Notes: generated by a model not told the origin, from the letters alone. Counted from the first letter of the stretch, positions 1-12,077 are shown. The stretch is 64,000 bases of DNA from Lentinus brumalis (GCA_001792895.1 MARA01000010.1:682001-746000), one strand, 5' to 3'. A program made the numbers and translations.

Positions 1-344
1 CAAACGGTACTTTGAAGATGCGCATACATAAGGAGTACCCGTTCACCGCAGATGGCGTGCAACAGTCGCAGAAGGACATGGTGAACGGGACATCAGTAGG
101 GAAGTTACTTATCAAGATCGCGTAGTCGAGCGGCCTCCTGGTCTACAGATTGTATACATGTACTTGCAGTCGTCGCGACGATGCGCTCCGTAGGGCGCGC
201 CGACCCAGACCTTCATCGGCGGCGATGTGAGAAACGTCGATCGAGCAATCCCGCTACAACATGAAATTACTGTGTTCTGACACTCACGAGCCTCATAGCG
301 GCAAGACACTCGTATATCGTACAAGAACTTAGGAGAACCTACAG
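1..344. other. no gene seen
   Basis: No reading frame in this stretch resembles a protein I recognise, and I see no RNA gene or repeat. It lies just beyond the stop codon of the NmrA-like gene, so part of it is probably that gene's 3' untranslated region. Confidence 0.4.
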
Positions 345-1591
345 CTACAGCTGAGCGATCCGCTCAAAGTCAGGCTTCACGCCACCTGTCCCATCCGCGT
401 CATTCTTGAGCAGCGCGCTTCCGATCTCTCCGGTGTAGTTAGTAGAGCGCATCCAGTCCTCGATACTGAGCAGCCCGGGATTGATGCGACGCAGCCACGC
501 AAAGTCGCGCTTGGCGAGGTCGTCGCGGTAGAACTGCCACCAGCGGGTGAAGTTCTCGCCCCACGTCGTCGTCCCGTCGCCGCGGCGCTGCTCACTCGCA
601 ATCGGGTGGTCGACGTCGAGGACGAGCGTCGTCCACTCTTCGATGGAGAGCGGGACGTACTCCGCCTTCTTCCCGGTCACCTTGGTGAACGTCTTGACGA
701 GGTAGTCCCAGCCGACATAGTCGCTCGCGACCTCGAGCTCCTGCCGCGACGTCTCCGCGCGGTGGTCGAAGATGTACCGCGCGAAGAAGCCGAGGTCTTG
801 GAGCGCGATCATCGGGACGTTTCCGGGTCCGATCGGGCTCGCGAAGACGTGCGTGCCGTCTGCACGCACATTGATAGGCCCAAACATGCCCTGTGAAGGT
901 GATTTAGGTCACGGGCGGGACTGCCGGATTGACACGCAGTGACTGACCATGTTGAGCATGTCCATGTATGGCCCCGACGTGAGGACGCTCCAAGACATAT
1001 CTTCGTCGCTCACTATGGACTCTTGAGAACGCATCCAATCGGCCACGCGGGCCTTGGCCGTGTAGTGCTCGGCGTAGTACTTCGGGTTATACCCGCCCTT
1101 CTGCTCACACGTCAAGTTGTCAGTCACTAGACACCGAGAGAACAGCAGCGCGATAGGCACACCTTGAAGACATTGTCGAGGCTGCTCCACACGTAATGCT
1201 TGATCGTGCCCGCTTGTTTCGCGAGCTCAAAGATGCGGATTCCGGCGAAGACTTCTTTCACCTGTCCGATAGTGAAGCTGTCCGTGTTGACGTATGCGCC
1301 GTAAGCTCCCTCAAGAGCCGCGAGCACGCTCGGAAAGTCGCTGGTGCTGCCTGGGGCCACAAGCTGCTCAGCGAGTCGGTCATATTAGGTATCGGAGGAT
1401 CTACCTTGTACGACTTCGACCCCTTTGCGGGCGAGTTCCTGCGCACGCTCGCCTTTCGGATTGCGAGTCAGCGCTCGCACGGAGTACGGGGAGGGAGAGC
1501 CATCAGGGGCTGGCTTCAGGAGGGCGTCGATGACGGCGAGGCCTTGGGCACCCGTGGCACCGATAACGAGGATAAGTTTGCGAGAGGACAT
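345..1591 (-). CDS. NmrA-like family NAD(P)-binding protein
   Basis: Atypical short-chain dehydrogenase/NmrA-like protein, a Rossmann-fold family that binds NAD(P) and acts as redox sensor or reductase in the cytosol. Four exons read as 1591-1405, 1350-1163, 1100-948 and 890-345, giving about 357 residues. The N-terminus (MSSRKLILVIGATGAQG) carries the GxxGxxG dinucleotide loop at about residues 10-16. KHYVWSSLDN matches the strand that ends with the usual family motif, and the YNPKYYAEHYTAKARV segment holds the position where SDR relatives have the catalytic Tyr-x3-Lys, here not obviously conserved. The start is the first ATG before the glycine-rich loop. Introns have GT-AG borders and are 47-62 bases long. 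Family assignment is firm; the substrate cannot be told from sequence. An isoflavone-reductase-like enzyme is the alternative. Confidence 0.88.
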
Positions 1592-3840
1592 GGTTCAGAG
1601 TGATACAGTCAAGAAGGTCAATGGGTGAGCGTATGGTATCAGCGTTGTATATATACTGACGAAGCGTCGCTGTGCATGAGAGAGCCTCGGGTGAGTCCTT
1701 CTGTCGCCCGAGACTGACTTAACCATGACCGATGGGATACAGCGGCTCGGGCATCGATTCGGACGATTCTTCGCGAAAGCCTTGGCAGTGTGAAGTAGCC
1801 GCAGTGGCGCCGTTCTGACAGAGAGGTTGGGTTTGAGAACGGCAAGAAGGCGGCTGGGGCGTCATCGCACGGTCGCGACAGAGTTGTTGTGCGGCTAGTG
1901 GACGGCCATTGTGAGTATCACTTTAGGTGACAGGTACTAGTACAAACCTACTATACCTTCACACGCTGGCGAACTGCTGACACCACGAATATTCTGCTTG
2001 AGGGCGTCGCGATATCTGACGGCGGCTTCGCTAACTATAGCCGCGCCCCCAGGGGCATGCTGGAACGGCGATCGTCGAGGACGAGCCTCCTCACTAGTTC
2101 AACAGAAAAATTTTCCATAATGAGTAGACCCTTTTCATGTTATCATTCTGTACGGCGACAGAAGGAACTGTACGGCGGCCACCATGCACGTACTAGTAGT
2201 CTAGTACTTACCTCCGGACCTGAGAAGGGAACGAAGCGGTAAGTCCACGCCGGTAAGGATGCTGTTCTGGGATTTTCGCATCGTATAGTTTATTCGACTG
2301 CTCGGCTCAATGCATTTGCTGAGCAATAGAGGAGTTGGGAGGAATGGAGGTTCGTGCAGTGGCAGCTTGGTGGCAGCGGGTGGTTTGTAACAGCTTTTAG
2401 GCGCCAACACCATGCACTGCCGACGCCGACGGCGCCTCTCCGAGTCGTCCTCCTCCACCATCTACCTGAATCGACGGCTAGCCTGTTGCACCAATTGCCG
2501 TACGTCCACGCATGCCTATGAGAAGTGGATCCTGGCACCCGGTAAGTGTAAGGTGTAAGTAAGTACGTATGATGAAGTCTACCGGGGTGGCCGATGTTGT
2601 CCGTCTACAGTAATCACCCAATCAGATGCACAGGAGGGATCCTCTCGCCGCGGCTCGCTTTATGGAGAACGATGTCTGCAGCCGAAGGCCCCGCTGACTA
2701 GGTACTCAATCCTTGTCTTGTCTCTACTAGTATGTATGCAACTGTTCTCAGGTTGTCGCATGGTCTCCACCTGCGACTCTGACTCGTTCTGCCTGCCTGA
2801 AGGTTCTTAATTCACCGAACAGCCTACAAGGGAGCTCTGCCGCGGTCAAGACTTTATCAATGATCTCATGGCGCATCCGTGCCTTCTCTCTCTTGTACCG
2901 AGTCGATATACTAAGGATCTTATCCCAATCTTCGGTGTCATGATTGAGTTGTTATTGCCAACCCTTGACAAGCCCATGAAGGTGGGAAGGGCTCTTTTCT
3001 GGCGCAGATAGAATTGAACTAGGTACGCCCTAGCTCTCACCCTGACTGCCGCTTACACTTCCTCATCTATCATGCTAACTTAGCTACAGATGATCATCCA
3101 TATTCTGCCTTCACTGGCGCGCTGAATCGATAGCCAATCAACGTCACAGCCGACGGTGGCGATGGTACGCTCATGGGAGGCTTATAGCCGAAGGGAGCCC
3201 CGCTCCTACCCATAGCCGCAAGGCATCTGGCATCACACTCGCGGTCGATCTCAGCACCGCGATGAACGACCGCGGACTCTACGTCATCGGCGTGAACGTC
3301 AGCGCAGCGTGGCCAACGTCGTTGTCGGCTGGGAGCGTCAGCATGCTTCCGCAATATACAACTGCGGCGATTGTGGTCACTCTTTCGCCTCCGACTCTCA
3401 GTACGACGTCTGGCAGCGTCTGAAGCGTGTGGGCCAAGTTGAAGGATAATGACAGCTGTCGGCCCTATCCCTTGATGTCAGTATCCTCCGTTCCCTTGGG
3501 ACGATGCGCAGGTTCCTACCTCAGAACGTGTCATGACACAATCTCCGTAGTTGTGGAGAGTTGTCGTATGTCAGTCTCACCTTGTCGCTCCTCTGCTTCG
3601 TCGCTAACTCTATGCCAGCTCGTAGCCAGGCGGTCTTCATGTAAGGCTATATAGACCGACTTCCTTGTCCGACCTTCACCCCGCCGAACGAGCCGTCTCA
3701 TGGTTCGCGACTATCGACCGGCCCGCTCTCCATCCCTATAACTCCTTGAGCTCCAAGCTATTTGGTCGATACATAAGTGTCGCAAGTCGTAAGATTCGCT
3801 TGACACTCAGATAACTCGAGGTCTGCAGACGCCCAGGTAG
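1592..3840. other. no confident gene
   Basis: Over 2 kb upstream of the NmrA-like gene with no gene I can support. Two short stretches look faintly coding on the plus strand: 2412-2533 (Arg-rich, then Cys-rich, ending at a possible GTAAGT donor) and about 3220-3425 (DLSTAMNDRGLYVIGVNVS). Neither can be extended into a gene. It may contain decayed coding sequence. Confidence 0.3.
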
Positions 3841-4109
3841 ATTGGCCGGTGTATCACCGCCACCAGCCTCGAGGCCGGCGTTGACGTCAAAGGCTTTCCA
3901 GGCTTCACCTGCGCACCTCGTCTCGACCACGTTGCGCCCTGGCGATCTCCACGATATGTCTGTCCACGTACAGCATTCAACATTGCGGAAAGCACCTCGA
4001 CTGACGGTACTTATCCTAGTAGACCAAAGTCCGGAGCAGATACGAAACAAGGTCTAGCTCGTATCGATCTCACGCAGGCCATAGAAGTCTCGTGCTCCGA
4101 GACGCCAAG
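3841..4109 (+). CDS. possible exon of an unidentified protein
   Basis: An uninterrupted frame of about 89 codons starts right after a TAG acceptor and ends at a GTAAGC donor. It includes SLEAGVDVKGFPGF and later DLTQAIEVSC, a composition that looks like a real protein rather than shadow sequence. I do not recognise the family and could not find convincing partner exons on either side. It lies about 250 bases upstream of the MARVEL-type gene in the same orientation. It may be a lone exon, a relic, or chance. Confidence 0.22.
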
Positions 4110-4357
4110 GTAAGCTCCGTTGACCGTCCAGAACGTGCCATGCCGCTGACGGACCTTCGGGGGACAGAAAAAGCGACGGGACTTTGCCGCTATTACTCTG
4201 CGAGGCCAACACGTTGTCCCCCGATGACACCACATGCGCAACCCTTCATATAGGCTTCGGCCTTATATCCCCTACCTTGCCTCACTCCCTCCACTGTCCT
4301 CGCCTCGACCTGTCTCCTTCTGCCATCCCCTGACGAGCAGCACCGACCTCTAACTCT

Positions 4358-5168
4358 ATGGCATCTATAAACGGTCTTCGAGTTGGTCTCTATGTCGTCC
4401 TGGTGCGTGGAGTCGCATAATATCCTGCAAAGCATGCGATACTGACCCACCGCATTACGTCCAGTGGCTGTTCTCCGCCGTCCTCCTCGGCTTGACCGCC
4501 ACCCGTCTGCACTACACGCTCTTCCTCCCGCCGTTCGATCCCTTGAACAATGGCCAGCCCTTCTATGATCCTATCGTCGCTGAGCTCGTCGTGACGTCCA
4601 TCCTTGCGCTCTTCTGGTCCTCTTACATGTACGTCATCGTTATCTTGCTCGCCGTTCGGACCTGATACCAACCGCACCCGCACTTCGCCTTCGACAGTAT
4701 TCACGTCATCCACCGAAGCTACGACTACGGTCGCTTCTCCTCATTCGCCTTCGAGCTTTTCGGGCTTCTCTCGCTCTTCGCGATGTTCCTCGTCGGTGCG
4801 GCGATTGCCTCGGTGCGTAATTGTCTTCTGTTTCTCCTGGCGCGCGCTCACCCCCGACGCCTCCAGACATTCTGGGGAACTTGTTCTGGTGCCATACCTA
4901 TTGGCAGTGCCGCGTGTTGACGGTGATGGTGGCCTTCTCGTGGTTGTGCTGGATCATGACGTTCGCCCTCACCATTGTCACCATCCTCTTCGCCGTCGCC
5001 AACTCTGCGTTCTTCCGCCCGCTGCACGGCCGCTACGACCCCCACGCGAGCTACTATGATAACCGTGAGCACCTCCTTTCTGTCTCTCAGCTTTCGGACG
5101 TGATTCTGACCAAAGTAACAATCTTCGTAGGGGCTGAACCAAAGCGTCGTCGCTGGGGCTGGTGGTAA
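4358..5168 (+). CDS. MARVEL-domain-like four-helix membrane protein
   Basis: Small integral membrane protein of about 187 residues. Exons as I read them: 4358-4402, 4465-4628, 4698-4816, 4867-5064 and 5131-5168; phases agree across all four GT-AG introns. Four hydrophobic segments are visible: LYVVLWLFSAVLLGL near the start, a second around VVTSILALFW, a third around LFGLLSLFAMFLVGAAIAS, and a long fourth (VAFSWLCWIMTFALTIVTIL). Polar loops and a short basic tail (PKRRRWGWW) follow. Layout, aromatic residues and size match fungal MARVEL proteins, which sit in plasma-membrane or secretory vesicle membranes. The third donor is GTAATT at 4817; an earlier GTGCGT at 4813 would break the frame. Function in this organism is unknown. 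Confidence 0.75.
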
Positions 5169-5664
5169 GCGGCGGAAGGGGTATCTTGTGGGATGCTGAC
5201 CTGCGAGTCTGAAGATGTGTGTATACTTGGGTTTCCCGTTCTCGCCTCTATATCGGTAGACACTCGGTCTCTGGAACTCCTTGTATTGGACGTATCTGTA
5301 TTCTTGTTATCGTACTGCGTATGCATGTCGTCGCCGCGATGGAATGATGATTGATACTGAGCCTATCGCGGCTCTTCGCTACCCCAGCGGTTTCCAGTCA
5401 TCCACTCCTTCTGCGCCCAAGGACCGGCTAGTGGACATTTCCATAGCCTCCTGATTCACCGTGCCTAAAATACGGTCGACCTGCAAGAACTACATTCATC
5501 TGAGGGAAAGTTACTCCTGCATACATCTTCGGAACGGTACGTATGTTACAGTGGACACCAAGATTACAAGGTCCCGAATTCTCGAGTCCCTCGCACATCA
5601 TTCCGAAGTGCCTTGCCTCTGGCCGACTGACCAGTCACAAAGACATCTCGGAGAGAAGAGCGAG
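5169..5664. other. intergenic; 3' flank of U2 gene
   Basis: Contains the probable 3' untranslated region of the membrane protein. From about 5588 to 5664 it resembles the 3' flank of the second U2 gene (about 24386-24466), so the duplicated U2 segment extends beyond the RNA itself. No protein gene seen. Confidence 0.5.
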
Positions 5665-5854
5665 AGAGCCCCCGACGACACAAGCCAGTAGTGCAACGGC
5701 AAGGTCATCGCGCCCCCGAGTTGCAAGCAGAGCTCGAGGGACAAGGGTGGCAAAAATTAGATAACCAATAATGGAGGCGGTGCCTCCATAATAGTGGTTA
5801 AACTATTAAGAACAGATACTACACTTGATCTAAGCCAAAAGGCCAGAGTGGTGA
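5665..5854 (-). ncRNA. U2: U2 spliceosomal snRNA, copy 1
   Basis: Read on the minus strand this is U2 snRNA, which pairs with the intron branch point in the spliceosome. Directly visible are the CCTTTTGGCTTAGATCAAGT segment after the 5' stem, the branch-site recognition element GTAGTA followed by TCTGTTCTT, the stem IIa hairpin TAGTTTAACCACTA, the GGAGGCACCGCCTCC hairpin, the Sm site AATTTTTG, and the stem IV loop TTGCAGTAC that binds U2A'/U2B''. The 5' end is placed about 13 bases before CCTTTTGG by comparison with known U2 RNAs; the 3' end is approximate. Copy 2 lies at 24194-24385 in the opposite orientation, near identical in the 5' half and with a few differences in stem III. Confidence 0.95.
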
Positions 5855-5877
5855 GGAAGCGGGGAGGAGGGCGTGAG

Positions 5878-5909
5878 GTATATATACTCCTCGAGGGTGC
5901 GCACGGACC
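5878..5909 (-). promoter_or_regulatory. U2 copy 1 promoter: TATA box and shared upstream element
   Basis: A TATA-like sequence (GTATATATAC) at 5878-5887 lies about 24-33 bases upstream of the predicted RNA start. Just beyond it at 5892-5909 is GGTCCGTGCGCACCCTCG (minus-strand sense), an 18-base match to the same position upstream of the other U2 copy. By position it could be the fungal counterpart of a proximal sequence element. That role is inferred. Confidence 0.6.
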
Positions 5910-6220
5910 AGGTCGCCCAGGCGCCCAGCGTCAGCGACGAGAAAGGCAGGCGATGGCTTTGGATTCCAATACGACCCAACAACCGCTACCAACTTACTTA
6001 CTCCGTTGCTGCTCATTGACTGCTTGACCATGGACATGAACCCGAACCTCGTCCGCCACTACAGAAAAGGCATGAATACAATGTCGAACGCCCGAAGTGG
6101 AACGCTCAGGCCTTGCATGCATGTTGGTATCGAGAGCATGCAATCAGCTTTGGCGAACAGTAGGCTGATAACACATTGAAAGCATAGCGCGTAAGTCACA
6201 GGAACCTGAACATCTGAGCC
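5910..6220. other. intergenic
   Basis: Lies between the U2 promoter and the stop codon of the sedolisin gene. No gene seen. Confidence 0.4.
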
Positions 6221-8474
6221 TTAGGTTCCCTTGTTTACAGCTTCGAGAAGCTTGATGAAGTCAGGAGTCCCAAGACCCGTAATCTAGAACTCTCCGGTCA
6301 GTACGATCACAAACCGTGCGTAGGGTACGAGCAGCACATACCGGGTCCCATCCCTCAGCAGCAGTGAATCCATCCGTACCGCAACCTGGATTATTTCCCT
6401 GTGTGATATCATTGAGCGCACCTGGCCCGAGCTTGTACAGCAACGGGTTCAAGAACCCGAGCGCGCTGCCTCCGTCGTTGAAGATAGCGTCGTTCAGCAG
6501 CGCAACAAGGCCGCCGACAGTCGGGCTGGCGGCGCTCGTGCCCGAGACGGACACGATCTCTCCTCCACGCACGATCTGGAAGTTCTGCGCCTGTGCTGCG
6601 ATGTCTGGGAACGCGCGCCCTGAAGTGTTGAACAGGCCTGCGTTCGTGTTGCCGAGTTTGTTCAGGTACGCCTTAACAGCGTCGTCCTGGTACGAAGGTC
6701 GGGAGAAAATGTTGGAGAAACCGCCCGAAGAGAACGAGGCCGCAACTTCGGGTCCGAAGCTCTTGGTTCCGCCGACGGATGTGACGCTGCATGGACTCGG
6801 GAATCAGTACGTAGCACAGAGTCAAGATAGTGCCCGGCACTTACAACGGGCAAGTTGACGGGAACGTAGGCTGGAACGTGGTGCAGTCCGAGTCCTGAAG
6901 TCCAGAAACGCCTCCGTCTCCCGACCCGAACAGAACCGTGGTTCCTCGAGCACCCAGCTGTGCGTAGGCATTGCACATGTTGCTGTGATGGCGTCGGATT
7001 AAGTCCACCGCCGGGTTATAGCTCTGGGTAAACGACTCACTTCGCGAGACCCAGTGGTATGTCCTTCTCGTTGAACCCAAAGCTTGTCGTTAGCACGAAC
7101 GGAACCTCGTCCTGCGCGATCAGCGCATTGATGACGTCGAGGAAGCCTGCAATGCCGTCCGAGTTGTTCCGTCCAACTGAAACAAAGGTGGTATCCACAT
7201 CCGTCGCAAGGCCGACTGTGTATTGTATGTCCAAGGTCTATGGGCACACTTGTCAGTCAGAGGAATGTAGAGATACGAATCTCGAGATGAGGAGACGTAC
7301 GGCCTCGGTAGTAGCTCCTACGAGGTTGTTCGTTCCGCCATCAACGCTCTGGACTGCAAAGAGCGAGTCTGCGCTCTTCTTCGCATCCTGCGTGATGTCC
7401 GACCGAAACTGACCTAAGAATTGCTGTGACAAAGCTGGAATCAGCCTATGCGTGTGCGGTCATGAAACGCAGCGCCGACCTGGAGATCTGCAGGATCCGC
7501 GGACTCGCCGATGAAGCTCGCGACAAAGAGGTTGCTCTGGTTGTTAGAAGTGGGGGCCGAAGGGATGTTATAGATCGCCTGCAAGCACTCGGGCGTGATC
7601 GTCGTCTTGCACGAAGCGTCAGGTGTAGCAGTTTCCGCTTGGGCCTGCGACGACGTAGTCGTCGAAGTGGATTTGCTCGCAGAGGTCGATGAAGACTTCA
7701 CCGCCTTGGCGGATGCCGCTGCAGTCTGAGCAGGTATCGTGGAAGACCGCGTTCTACCACCTCTTCCTTTCGTCCGGTTCTGCTTCCGCGGGAGTACTTG
7801 CAGAGCTGCAGGTACTGGTCGAAGGTCCACGAACCTGAAGATGTGATGTCAAGCCACTTCCGGTATGCATCAACGTAGGTAAGGTACTCACGACGTCACC
7901 GGATGAATGAAGTCCAGGTGACCCTTGACACTCGCCGGAACAGAGTAAGACATCGTGCGCAGCGCGGTCAAGCCCGTCTTCTCATGCGTATACTCGTTGA
8001 ATTGCGTGTCCAGCAGGTCGTTCGCCTCCGCCACTGGGACCTGGATATTGAGCCAATCACCCGAGGGAGAGACCGTCTCCGCAGAGATGTTGTTCTTCGC
8101 GAGCCATCCCTTCACCGCCTGCACACTCTCCGGTTTCGGAGCAACCAGGGCGTTCACCTGTCAGTTCAAATGAGCTCTACAGCGCGGCGGTGAGGATAGC
8201 TGCACAGTCGTACCTCTGCCTTGCTGAGATGTTTGCGATAGTTTGCACTACCCGGGTTACTTACGTCGTACAATGCCGCCGCCAAGCCCGAGGAATTGCC
8301 CTGCACGAGCGCAATGCGCAAATCCAGCGCGGCGCTCGGGTCGGCCTTCCCTACATACTTGAAGCCATTCGGGACGTCCGTGCGCCTCTCGTGAACGTGC
8401 AGTGGGTCGTGTGCTGTGGGCCGGCCCAGCGAAAGAGAGAAGAGACCAAAGAGGAGCAGACCTGCTGCGACCAT
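6221..8474 (-). CDS. secreted sedolisin (S53) tripeptidyl-peptidase-like protease
   Basis: Acid-active serine-carboxyl protease of family S53, secreted to degrade external protein. The start at 8474 gives a signal peptide (MVAAGLLLFGLFSLSLG). A pro-kumamolisin prodomain follows (YDVSNPGSANYRKHLSKAE, then GWLAKNNI and VPVAEANDLLDTQF). A Ser/Thr-rich linker joins it to the catalytic domain, which begins near TITPECLQAIYNIP. Catalytic elements are visible: Glu and Asp in the TTEA-LDIQY region (split by an intron), the oxyanion Asp in FGSGDGGVSG, and the nucleophile Ser in SGTSAASP. The calcium site NDITQGNNPGC and EGWDP-ITGLGTPDF closes the protein, which ends NKGT-stop at 6221. At least seven introns with GT-AG borders. 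All expected catalytic residues are present, so it is predicted active. Tripeptidyl versus endo-activity cannot be decided here. Confidence 0.92.
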
Positions 8475-9240
8475 CTGCGCGAGTGAAACGTTAAACAGCT
8501 GTAGGGTATCCGAAAGATGGAGTGTGGCGTCGACCTTGGAGGTGGGGCGGCGAAGAGGGACGGACTCGGCATCCCCGCGAATATATGCAGGTGCCAAGAC
8601 GCTGAGATGGTTGATGGGTGAGGTTCTGGATCTCGGTGATCATCCTCGAGGCTGAGCATAGCCCATGATGGTAGGAACGTCGTCAACTTCGGGCTCACGG
8701 TCGACCTCCCGCTCGACGCCGACCTCTGCAGGTCCATCAAGAATCTGAAAATCCGAAGACTCAGTATCAACATGGTGCATATGAGCGCAAACCCTACTCC
8801 AAGGCGTGGTATACTGGTATACTCCGTAGACATCAGACAACTCGCGGTGGTCGTCATGACCTCGAGCTTGATTGCGCTGTGGCTTGCACTTCCTCGGTGC
8901 CTGGCGCTGTTTTCGACCGCGCGCCCCCTGTCGAGCGTGTGCATTCGATCTGTGCTGACACGCAGATGGGTGCGTAGATGATGCAAAGGTGGGTTATGAT
9001 GGAAAGAGCCAAGTCTGAGTTCCCAACACTATGTCGGTGGCTGTACTTAAACATACTCGATTTGGAAGACTTCCGAGACGAACAAATAAGTACTCGAGTA
9101 CTCTAGGATTAGATTATCAGTGCGCCAATGCTGCAATATGCGAGACCAGTGGTAGTGTACAGAGCATGAGCGCATATCGGTACTCATAGCGAACAAATCG
9201 ACAGCGACAGCAACGACTCTCTTAGCAACTTGCGACCTCC
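8475..9240. other. intergenic between sedolisin and transcription factor genes
   Basis: Tail-to-head spacer holding the sedolisin promoter and the transcription factor 3' region. A perfect 14-base palindrome (AGTACTCGAGTACT) lies at 9089-9102. Long antisense frames here show no family resemblance. Confidence 0.4.
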
Positions 9241-12077
9241 TCAGACAGAGCCCGAGCCTGACGCGCTTTCTCGGCCACTGTGGAAGAAGCCCAGCAAGTG
9301 CGCGAACTCGAACCCGGACTCCTGCTGCCACGACTCCGTGCGCGTCTTCATCACCTCGTCCCAGAACATCGTCGGCGCCTCCTCCCCGCGCTCCAAGAAC
9401 TTGCGGATGTGCTTCTCCCACTTCTTCATGAGGTGGAACTTGGCCTCGTGCGACGTGATGTACACGCCCTCGGCGTCGAACGGCGGCAGGCCCTGCTGGT
9501 ACGCGACCAGCCCGACCTGCGTCAGCCAGTAGAACGGCAGCGCGTTGAAGAGGAAGCGCTGGTGCGACTCGGGCACGTCGCGCGGCGTCTCGGGGGACTG
9601 CTGCCAGCTCTGCAGCCAGCAGTGCAGCAGGATCTGGATGTGGTACACGCGGTCCTTGTCGACGAAGTGCGGCTTGAGCTGCGGCCGCGGGCCGGCGCCC
9701 TCCGTCGTCTGGAACGGCAGGCGGTCGCGCAGGTACATCTCGAAGAGCTTGCGCATCATCGCGTGGATCATGATGAAGTGGCCGAAGGGGCTGCAGAGAT
9801 ACTGGCGCGGCTCGTTTTGGGGGTTGTCGCGGACGAGGTAGAAGTAGAGGGTCTTGAGGTGGTGGCCGCAGAGGCGGATCTCGACGGACCCGTAGGGAGA
9901 CGGTGTTTGAAGGATCTGGGCCCACTCGGTTGCGTCCTTTGCGGCCCATAGCGCGTCTTCGCTTGGAAGCCCGAGAGTGAATTGCTCCGTGTGCAGGGTG
10001 GGGAGAGATTGAAGAAGATCGCGTGGCAGCAATCATGCAGGTAGCACAGCCAGATCGCCCTACATCCCGCCTCGCTCAGCGACCAGTCAGAACGCGATGG
10101 CTATGGGACATACCTCTTGGCAGACTCATGCCTGACCCACTCCCTCCACGACTTCTGTACATTCTCGGGGTCGGAGAAGTCGATCGGCTCCAGCTTCCAG
10201 TCCCGAGTCTTGTCGACAAATCCGTTCATACGAAGCATCTATGTGCGTGTTAGCTACGTGAGATGCGAGCGGGGACTTGGGCGGGCGCGTACCATGACGA
10301 TCATTCCATGATATACATTCGACTTTGCGCGTTGCTCAGGGTTCCTATGGAACATGCCGATAGTTTGAATCATGCCCGAAGCCAACGCGAGTTGGATGAT
10401 CGTGTCGTAGTCCGTCGCATGTGACTACGCAAGGCGTTAGCACCTGCGACACCAACGCGCAAAGGCAAGATCAGGAAGACCCACCAGATCGGCGATAATT
10501 TCGTCTCGCACCGTGGCAAGGACTCGATCAATGAAATTGATGGCTGCGGCGGATTCGAAATACATCGCGCCACTAGCTTTCGACGCCTTGACAAGCAACG
10601 GATGGCGAGGCTCCGACAGGAACGTCGGCAAGTGGATGACGGGCATATGGTACGTGTACGTGTTGAAGAACGTTTCGACTAGAGGGTCATGAGCAACAAT
10701 CCAAGGGGAGTGGACGAGGAATACGCACTGAATTCGTACATCTCCGGCAGTGTAGGCCAGTCCTTGATGGCGGTCATCGCCTGCGTCTGGGACATGGCTT
10801 CATTGACCTCGCTCTCAGGAATCGCTGTCGGATCCGCGTAAGGGAACACCGAAGGCGATGGAGTGGAATATATGGCAAGCATGGCGGGGTTGTTGAAGAA
10901 GGCCTCCATCATCGTCGGGTCGACAACGATCGACTCGAGCCTGTCGGTGAGCATGGCTGTGGGATCCTGCAGGAAATGCTGCCCTGGTACAGCCGGATTC
11001 TTCTGGAAGCTAGTGGTGAACACATCCGAGAAGAGGCCGTCGTACATCTCGTTGGAGAATAGGTCGCCGTACATCTTCTCATCGGTGTCTTGGTCATTCC
11101 CGTTCCCGTTGATCGATACCGCCAACGTCGTACTGATCAAGTTATTTGTAGAGGGCCCAGCAGGCGTGCTGAGCACAGCGGCTGCGAGAGGGTCAAAGTT
11201 GACTGTCGAAGTTGGGAGGGGAGTAGACGAGGTCGAAACAGGCGTGAACGCCGACAACGACGCCAGGCCGCTGAAGAGATCTGACGACGAGGAGAGGTTA
11301 GGGATGGTCGAAGGTGTGGATCCAGCGATACTCGTGGATGCCTGCGAGAGCTGAGCCGCCTCAGGTGGAGAGCCCTGGTTCTGCGATGATCCCGAAGGTG
11401 AGGTGGTCGCCTCAGGAGACGAGCCCTCCTGTTGCGAACTGCTTCCGGCCTCCGGACTGTCCGCAGCGGTGCCATTGGCATACACGCATTCGCGGCCGCG
11501 TGCTTTGCATTTCGAACACGGTCGTTGCAGGTCGCACTTGACCTTGGACTCCGCACAACTCTGACACGACTTGCGCCGCGAGCGATTGGCAGACCTGGAT
11601 ATGCCGTGAGCATGAGCCACCCAGTACTCAGTGGACGGACTCACGAATCACAACAGGTTCGCCTGTGTCTGGTAAGCAGGTCGCTCCTGGTGAATTGAGC
11701 ATGGCAGCGCTGCAGCCAGAGTTAGCGGACAGCGACGAGTCCGGAAAAACGATGAGCAGGTACCTCGCACTCATGCCCGCGTTCATTCGAATCTGTGCCG
11801 AAGCGGGCGTTAGATGGGGTGACTCCGAGTGGCGGTACCGAAAGGACTTACGCGTCTTCAGATGGCGGTTCAAGTGAGTCGTGCGGGTGAACTTTGCGCT
11901 GCACAGATGGCAGAACTTGGTCTGCGGCAGGGTCGGTATGTTGCCCCTGTGCGACCGCATCTTGCTGACGGCCCCATTCTTCCTGCGAATCACGCCCGAG
12001 TCGGCCGCGGAGGTGGATGCCGAGGGCACAGAGGACGTCGGGATGTCCGGGGGTGGCTGCAGGGCATCAGCGGACAT
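9241..12077 (-). CDS. transcription factor with two C2H2 fingers and a Zn2Cys6 cluster
   Basis: Nuclear DNA-binding regulator. Exon 1 (from ATG at 12077) encodes a first C2H2 finger, FCHLCSAKFTRTTHLNRH, continued by exon 2 as HSNERGHECE. Exon 3 gives a second finger, ERCHAQFTRSDLLTRH. After one more intron comes a Zn2Cys6 cluster (CQSCAESKVKCD, then PCSKCKARGRECVY). A long Ser/Thr/Pro-rich linker follows. The rest is the fungal-specific transcription factor domain: HMPVIHLPTF, then EWVRHESAKR-AIWLCYLHDCCH-AIFFN, then HTEQFTLGLPSEDALW. The last exon stays open to the stop at 9241. One frame break lies at the G4 run at 10000-10003 (C4 on the coding strand); one extra base there joins AIFFNLS to PTLHTEQF, the expected family order. 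No intron signals can explain it. Targets are unknown. Confidence 0.85.

Noticed and set aside
2412..2533. GATA-type zinc finger start (CTNCRTST)
   Set aside because: The WRR core and second cysteine pair are absent, and no downstream exon completes the finger.
9047..10036. 329-codon minus-strand ORF
   Set aside because: It is an alternative frame of the transcription factor's last exon, rich in Arg and Pro, with no family match.
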